Positions 16,067-19,935 of a DNA stretch of 19,935 nt are shown in pieces. The stretch is from contig JBGFRR010000122.1 of assembly GCA_041695045.1 (NCBI GenBank), positions 1 through 19,935 on the forward strand, written 5' to 3'. The notes beneath the pieces were generated by a model. The model ran no database searches and was not told the origin of the DNA. It was given only the letters and a program-made list of their open reading frames with translations. Source of the stretch: JBGFRR01 sp041695045. Its GTDB lineage: Bacteria; Bacteroidota; Ignavibacteria; UBA10030. Within the stretch, counting starts at the first letter, position 1, and every line of letters begins with the position of its first letter. The translations under genes and the position numbers were made by a program.

Positions 16067-16375
16067 TTGGCTGGTCAGAGGATTCGCATCAAGCTAAAAT
16101 CGTACGACCACAACCTGATCGATAAGTCGGCTGAGAAGATCATCAAGACCGTCAAATCGACTGGTGCGGTGGTGTCCGGGCCGATCCCGCTTCCCACGAA
16201 GCGGTCGCTCTACACCGTGCTGCGCTCGCCGCATGTCGACAAGAAATCGCGTGAGCAGTTCGAGACGCGGTCGCACAAGCGCCTCATCGACATTTTGAAT
16301 TCCACCAGCAAGACGGTGGACTCGTTGATGAAGCTCGAGCTGCCCGCCGGCGTCGATGTTGAGATCAAGGTGTAA
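16067..16375 (+). CDS. rpsJ: 30S ribosomal protein S10
   Basis: S10 is part of the 30S head and, as NusE, pairs with NusB and NusG in antitermination. The frame is open from 15938, but that start overlaps tuf and the terminator. TTG 16067 with its perfect SD gives 102 residues beginning MAGQRIRIKLKSYDHNLID, exactly the S10 pattern. The conserved loop GPIPLPTKRSLYTVLRSPHV and the segment FETRSHKRLIDI are intact. It is the first gene of the S10 operon. The partner NusG is encoded at the start of this same window. Confidence 0.96.
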   Translation: MAGQRIRIKLKSYDHNLIDKSAEKIIKTVKSTGAVVSGPIPLPTKRSLYTVLRSPHVDKKSREQFETRSHKRLIDILNSTSKTVDSLMKLELPAGVDVEIKV

Positions 16376-16405
16376 CGGTTCGTAGGGCGATTGATCGACG
16401 AGCGT

Positions 16406-16423
16406 GGCTGGCGACGGCCGGCC
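16406..16423 (+). promoter_or_regulatory. Small hairpin in the rpsJ-rplC gap
   Basis: GGCTGG (16406-16411) can pair with CCGGCC (16418-16423), with one G-U wobble and a 6-nt loop. It sits in the 86-nt gap, which is unusually long for this operon. CGGTT (16376-16380) and AACCG (16444-16448) could close the whole gap into one domain. No function is known. Confidence 0.35.
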
Positions 16424-16461
16424 TGTGGGGTGGGCTGAGAGACAACCGAAGGAGTAAGAAC

Positions 16462-17088
16462 GTGAGCGGCATTCTCGGGAAAAAAATCGGCATGACAAGC
16501 CTCTTCGATGAGCAGGGACAGATGGTCCCGTGCACGATCATCGAAGCAGGGCCCTGCTACGTGGCGCACGTGCGAACGAAAGAGCGCGATGGCTACGATG
16601 CTATTCAGCTCGGGTTCGGCGCGAAGCCGGAGCGGCTGGTCAACAAACCCTTGCGCGGGCATCTGGCAAAGTCCGGTGGAAAACCGGTGCGCTTCATTCG
16701 CGAGTTCCGGAAATTCAACGGCATGCCGACCGAACTCGGCGCGGAAGTGCGCGTGGACCTCTTTCAGCAGGGCGACACCGTGCATGTGACCGGCACGTCA
16801 AAAGGACGCGGCTTCCAGGGTGTTGTGAAGCGCCATCACTTCGGCGGTGTGGGAATGACCACACACGGTCAGTCCGATCGTGTGCGGGCGCCCGGCTCGA
16901 TTGGTGCAAGCTCGTTTCCATCACGCGTCTTCAAAGGTCAGCGAATGGCCGGCCGCATGGGACACGAACAGGTCACCGTCCGTAACTTGAAAGTGCTGAA
17001 AGTGGTGTCGGAATCCAATCTGTTGATCGTCAAGGGGTCCATCCCCGGCGCCATCAACAGCCTCGTGCAAATTGTGAAAGAGCATTAA
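16462..17088 (+). CDS. rplC: 50S ribosomal protein L3
   Basis: L3 is an early-assembly 50S protein reaching towards the peptidyl transferase centre. The start is GTG, with AAGGAG 7 nt upstream. The 208 residues begin MSGILGKKIGMTSLFDEQG. The signature region VTGTSKGRGFQGVVKRHHF and the following HGQSDRVRAPGSIGASSFPSRVFKGQRMAGRMG (about residues 138-170) match the extended loop of L3; Q in MAGRMGHEQVTV corresponds to the area of the methylated glutamine in E. coli. The order rpsJ-rplC-rplD is standard. Confidence 0.97.
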   Translation: MSGILGKKIGMTSLFDEQGQMVPCTIIEAGPCYVAHVRTKERDGYDAIQLGFGAKPERLVNKPLRGHLAKSGGKPVRFIREFRKFNGMPTELGAEVRVDLFQQGDTVHVTGTSKGRGFQGVVKRHHFGGVGMTTHGQSDRVRAPGSIGASSFPSRVFKGQRMAGRMGHEQVTVRNLKVLKVVSESNLLIVKGSIPGAINSLVQIVKEH

Positions 17089-17112
17089 CCCTGCCCCGAA
17101 GGAACAGCATCG

Positions 17113-17742
17113 ATGCAACTCGACGTGTACAAGCTTGACGGAACGACGAGCGGTGAGAAGGTGACGCTCGCGTCCGAGATCTTTGAGGTCAAGCCGAACG
17201 ACCATGCCATCTACATGGCCGTGCGTTCGATCCAGGCGAACCAACGACAGGGCACGCATAAGGTAAAGCCGCGGAACGAAGTGCGCGGCGGCGGCAAGAA
17301 GCCCTATCGCCAGAAGAAAACAGGACGCGCACGGGCGGGAACAATCCGTTCCCCATTATGGGTCGGCGGTGGTTCGATCTTCGGCCCGATGCCTCACGAC
17401 TATGTCGTTGACTTGCCCACGAAGGTCAAGAAGCTCGCACGCAAGTCGGCGTTGAGCTATAAAGCGCAGGACAAAGCGATTGTGGTGGTAGAAGATTTTG
17501 CATTCGATACAATCAAGACGAAGCACGTTGCGACGATCCTGAAAGCGCTCTCGCTGCAGGGAAAAAAGACGCTGCTGATGACACGCGCAACCGATCGCGT
17601 GCTGTTGAAGTCCGGACGCAACCTCCCCAAACTCAACATCCGCGAGGCCGATAAGGCTTCCACCTACGAGATCGTCAACAATGAGGTGCTGTTGATCCAG
17701 AAAAGCGCCGTCGACGTTCTCCAGAATTCGTTGAAGAACTGA
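17113..17742 (+). CDS. rplD: 50S ribosomal protein L4
   Basis: L4 lines the exit tunnel and, in gammaproteobacteria, represses the S10 operon. The 209 residues are normal. The long tunnel loop is visible at about residues 45-95: NQRQGTHKVKPRNEVRGGGKKPYRQKKTGRARAGTIRSP (in short RQGTHKVKPRNEVRGGGKK, then RQKKTGRARAGTIRSP). The globular C-terminus contains DRVLLKSGRNLPKLNI. AAGGAA lies about 8 nt before the ATG. It ends 7 nt before rplW. Whether it acts on the tuf-rpsJ terminator is untested. Confidence 0.97.
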   Translation: MQLDVYKLDGTTSGEKVTLASEIFEVKPNDHAIYMAVRSIQANQRQGTHKVKPRNEVRGGGKKPYRQKKTGRARAGTIRSPLWVGGGSIFGPMPHDYVVDLPTKVKKLARKSALSYKAQDKAIVVVEDFAFDTIKTKHVATILKALSLQGKKTLLMTRATDRVLLKSGRNLPKLNIREADKASTYEIVNNEVLLIQKSAVDVLQNSLKN

Positions 17743-17749
17743 GGTTGCC

Positions 17750-18040
17750 ATGGTAGGAATTCTTAGACGACCGATTATCACCGAGAAGATTACCGCGCTG
17801 CAAGAGAAGCGGCAATACGCATTCGAAGTTCCCCTCGACGCCAATAAGATCGAGATCGAGAAGGCTGTCGAGAAGAAGTTCGGCGTGAAGGTCGTCGGTG
17901 TGCGCACGATGCTGGTGAAAGGCAAGCGCAAAACGCAGCTCACGCGGGCTGGCCGGTTCGAAGGCCGTACGCGACGATGGAAGAAAGCGATCGTGACCCT
18001 GAAGGAAGGGGACAAGATCGACTACTTCGAAAAAACCTAA
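17750..18040 (+). CDS. rplW: 50S ribosomal protein L23
   Basis: L23 sits at the tunnel exit and docks trigger factor and SRP. The product has 96 residues. The N-terminal RRPIITEKITALQEKRQYAFEV is split as RRPIITEKITAL and KRQYAFEVPLDANKIEI, and the KKFGVKVVGVRTM segment follows. The exposed loop GKRKTQLTRAGRFEGRTRRWKKA is typical of bacterial L23. The GAGG at 17741-17744 overlaps the rplD stop codon and serves as its SD, indicating coupled translation. Confidence 0.96.
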   Translation: MVGILRRPIITEKITALQEKRQYAFEVPLDANKIEIEKAVEKKFGVKVVGVRTMLVKGKRKTQLTRAGRFEGRTRRWKKAIVTLKEGDKIDYFEKT

Positions 18041-18053
18041 ACGGTAACAGACG

Positions 18054-18887
18054 ATGGCTATTCGAAAACTCAGACCCGTCACGCCCGGTACGCGGTTCTT
18101 TTCGGTCTCCACCTTCGAAGAGATTACCAAGGACCGGCCGGAGAAGTCGCTGCTGGCTCCGCTGAAACAATCCGGCGGCCGTAACAATCTCGGGCGTATC
18201 ACATCGCGGCATCGCGGCGGTCGGCATAAGCGTCGCTACCGCATCGTTGATTTCAAGCGCAATAAGCACGGTGTGCCTGCGAAAGTTGTTGCTCTTGAGT
18301 ACGACCCGAATCGCTCCTCCCGCATCGCGCTCCTGCAATACGCAGACGGTGAAAAGCGATACATTGTCGCTCCGGACGGCTTGAAGGTTGATGCTTCCGT
18401 TGTTTCCGGCGTCGGTGTCGAGATCGAGACGGGCAATGCGATGCCGTTGCGTGAAGTTCCTGCCGGCACGTTCGTCCACAACGTCGAGCTGAAGCCCGGC
18501 AAGGGCGGACAACTGGGACGAAGCGCAGGCAACTCGCTCCAAGTGATGGCAAAGGAAGGGAATTTTGTGACGCTGAAACTTCCCTCCGGCGAAGTTCGAA
18601 AGGTCTATGCCGAGTGCTACGCAACCATTGGTGTTGTCGGCAATGCAGACCATGAAAACATCAGCCTCGGCAAGGCCGGACGCTCGCGCTGGTTGGGCAT
18701 CCGTCCGCAAACGCGCGGCATGGCCATGAACCCCGTCGATCATCCGATGGGCGGCGGCGAAGGACGCTCGAAGAGCGGCGGTGGATGGCAGCATCCGGAG
18801 TCCCCGTGGGGCAAATACGCCAAGGGGCTTAAGACGCGCAAACGGAAGAATCCATCCAACAAGTATATCGTGAAACGTCGTAAGTAG
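18054..18887 (+). CDS. rplB: 50S ribosomal protein L2
   Basis: L2 is a primary 23S rRNA binder near the peptidyl transferase centre. The 277 residues are normal. GRITSRHRGGRHKRRYRIVDF (about residues 47-66) is the N-terminal RNA-binding segment. GMAMNPVDHPMGGGEGR holds D229-H230, matching E. coli D228-H229. Most bacteria have HPHGGG where this protein has HPMGGG, a variant I recall from Bacteroidota-type L2. The basic C-terminus KYIVKRRK is canonical. The SD is weak; it follows rplW by 13 nt. Confidence 0.97.
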   Translation: MAIRKLRPVTPGTRFFSVSTFEEITKDRPEKSLLAPLKQSGGRNNLGRITSRHRGGRHKRRYRIVDFKRNKHGVPAKVVALEYDPNRSSRIALLQYADGEKRYIVAPDGLKVDASVVSGVGVEIETGNAMPLREVPAGTFVHNVELKPGKGGQLGRSAGNSLQVMAKEGNFVTLKLPSGEVRKVYAECYATIGVVGNADHENISLGKAGRSRWLGIRPQTRGMAMNPVDHPMGGGEGRSKSGGGWQHPESPWGKYAKGLKTRKRKNPSNKYIVKRRK

Positions 18888-18900
18888 AAGAGGACACCGC

Positions 18901-19188
18901 ATGAGTCGTTCGCTCAAAAAGGGACCCTACGTAGACCCCAAGCTTGCCAAGAAGGTTGAAGCGCTGAACAAGTCCAACCAGAAGCGCGTCATCAAGACGT
19001 GGTCGCGCTCCTGCACCATCACCCCGGACTTTGTCGGCCACACCTTTGCAGTGCACAACGGCAACAAGTTTGTGCCGGTGTACGTGCAGGAAGCGATGGT
19101 GGGACATAAGTTAGGCGAGTTCGCTCCCACGAGGATTTTCCGCGGCCATCCGGGCATCAAGAGCGAGAAAGCTACCTCGCCGGCATAA
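18901..19188 (+). CDS. rpsS: 30S ribosomal protein S19
   Basis: S19 binds the 30S head with S13 and helps form inter-subunit bridges. The 95 residues are near the family length (about 92). MSRSLKKGPYVDPKL is the universal beginning, and the signature ITPDFVGHTFAVHNGNKFVPV lies at about residues 40-60. GHKLGEFAPTRIFRGH follows, with a short C-terminal tail. A GAGGA lies 8 nt before the ATG. It stands between rplB and rplV as in almost all bacteria. Confidence 0.97.
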   Translation: MSRSLKKGPYVDPKLAKKVEALNKSNQKRVIKTWSRSCTITPDFVGHTFAVHNGNKFVPVYVQEAMVGHKLGEFAPTRIFRGHPGIKSEKATSPA

Positions 19189-19242
19189 CGTTGAACAGGT
19201 GTGCGGCGTCGCTCCTCGTGCGCGCCGCAGCGGTTTCGAATG

Positions 19243-19248
19243 AAGGAA
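19243..19248 (+). promoter_or_regulatory. Shine-Dalgarno deciding the rplV start
   Basis: AAGGAA lies 6 nt before ATG 19255. The upstream in-frame GTG 19201 and ATG 19240 have no comparable site and would add residues unlike L22. Confidence 0.65.
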
Positions 19249-19254
19249 CAGACC

Positions 19255-19728
19255 ATGGAAGCACGTGCGATAAATCGATACGTCGGAACATCGCCCCGAA
19301 AGATGCGGCTCGTGATCGACCTGATTCGCGGTCGCAATGTGGACGAGGCGTTGACGATACTCCACTTCGCGCCCAAGCATGCAGCGCGAACGACAGAAAA
19401 AGTGTTGCGCTCGGCTATCGCGAACTTACAGAACAAAGACGAGTCGAAACGCCTCGACACATCTACGCTGTTTGTGAAGGAAGCATTCGTCGACGGCGGA
19501 CCGATGTTGAAGCGGATTTCCCCCGCGCCCATGGGGCGTGCGTACCGGATTCGAAAGCGGTCGAATCATATTACCATCACCGTCGCGCAGCGTCGGATGA
19601 GCGTGAAGCCGGCCGTTGCCCATCCGAAGAAAGATGCGGAGACGAAGCCGGAAGCAGTCGAGGCCGCGGCAAAACCCAAAGCGACAAAGCAATCTGCTGC
19701 ATCACGAGCAAAGAACATCGAACCGTAA
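19255..19728 (+). CDS. rplV: 50S ribosomal protein L22
   Basis: L22 lines the exit tunnel, and its beta hairpin shapes the macrolide-side constriction. From ATG 19255 the product is 157 residues, longer than the usual 110-120. The core covers about residues 1-110: NRYVGTSPRKMRLVIDLIRG at the start, then KRISPAPMGRAYRIRKRSNHITI as the tunnel hairpin and final strand (in parts, KRISPAPMGRAY and RKRSNHITITV). An Ala/Lys/Glu-rich tail of about 40 residues follows. The core looks complete. No rpsC follows within the window, which is unusual. Confidence 0.94.
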   Translation: MEARAINRYVGTSPRKMRLVIDLIRGRNVDEALTILHFAPKHAARTTEKVLRSAIANLQNKDESKRLDTSTLFVKEAFVDGGPMLKRISPAPMGRAYRIRKRSNHITITVAQRRMSVKPAVAHPKKDAETKPEAVEAAAKPKATKQSAASRAKNIEP

Positions 19729-19731
19729 TTA

Positions 19732-19917
19732 CTCAGCGTCAGAATCAAAACCACCTAAAATCCACCACAGATTCACCGATTGGAGAAGAATGATCGGGAG
19801 AGATAGGATTCTCTTTATGGGTTTTCAAATACAGCGTAAAGAACGGGTTTTTCTTTCGTCTTATCATTTTGTGTCTTCGCAGCTAATCTGTGAATCTGTG
19901 GTTAATTTTTCGCTGAG
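19732..19917. repeat. Repeat-like palindromic element after rplV
   Basis: No gene is visible in the 207 nt after rplV. The stretch is visibly AT-richer than its surroundings. CTCAGCG (19732-19738) is the exact inverse of CGCTGAG (19911-19917). Inside, 19764-19781 and 19885-19902 are 18-nt inverted copies with one mismatch, built on CCACAGATTCAC/GTGAATCTGTGG. The words CACAGATT and, on the other strand, CGAAGACACAAAA resemble intergenic repeats I recall as dispersed in many environmental bacterial genomes. I infer a non-coding mobile or dispersed repeat; no transposase is present. Confidence 0.6.
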
Positions 19918-19935
19918 CAGGATTTTATCAAACCT

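Noticed and set aside
1..19935. CRISPR array, phage, toxin-antitoxin or transposase genes
   Set aside because: All coding space is filled by recognised housekeeping genes; no regularly spaced repeats or such genes were seen.

Overview
The window is a block of core information-processing genes, all on the + strand, from a bacterium. In order: the 3' end of a probable tRNA-Trp, secE-nusG-rplK-rplA-rplJ-rplL-rpoB-rpoC, a 286-nt gap holding a strong sigma70-type promoter, the str operon (rpsL-rpsG-fusA-tuf), an intrinsic terminator, and the first seven genes of the S10 operon (rpsJ-rplC-rplD-rplW-rplB-rpsS-rplV). The last 207 nt carry no gene; they hold an AT-richer, partly palindromic repeat-like element where rpsC would be expected.

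The likely host is a member of the FCB group, most probably the Chlorobiota/Ignavibacteria side of Bacteroidota. RpoC has the N-terminal sequence style of that group (KPETINYRSFRPEKDG, then ECHCGKYKRIRYKG), and EF-Tu has the FDSIDNAPEERARGITIATAH style. Shine-Dalgarno sequences are strong (AAGGAG before several genes) and the one clear promoter is TTGACA-17-TATATT. Both argue against class Bacteroidia, which mostly lacks SD sites and uses TTTG/TAnnTTTG promoters. This placement comes from recalled family resemblance, not from a search.

The genes work together as the protein translocon anchor (SecE), the transcription elongation factor (NusG), both large RNA polymerase subunits, the L11/L1/L10/L12 stalk proteins, the decoding-site proteins S12 and S7, the GTPases EF-G and EF-Tu, and the early S10-operon ribosomal proteins. 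Putative regulatory RNA lies in the intergenic gaps: an L10-leader-like fold before rplJ, two strong hairpins between rplL and rpoB, a hairpin containing the rpoB stop codon, and the tuf-rpsJ terminator. Several highly expressed genes start with TTG or GTG, and five starts were moved downstream of the longest reading frame on SD and homology grounds (rplJ, rpoB, rpoC, fusA, rplV; rpsJ was moved similarly).

I found no accessory or defence system, CRISPR array or transposase gene. The most interesting points are the repeat-like element after rplV with no rpsC start visible, and the terminator only 27 nt before rpsJ with no visible promoter between.
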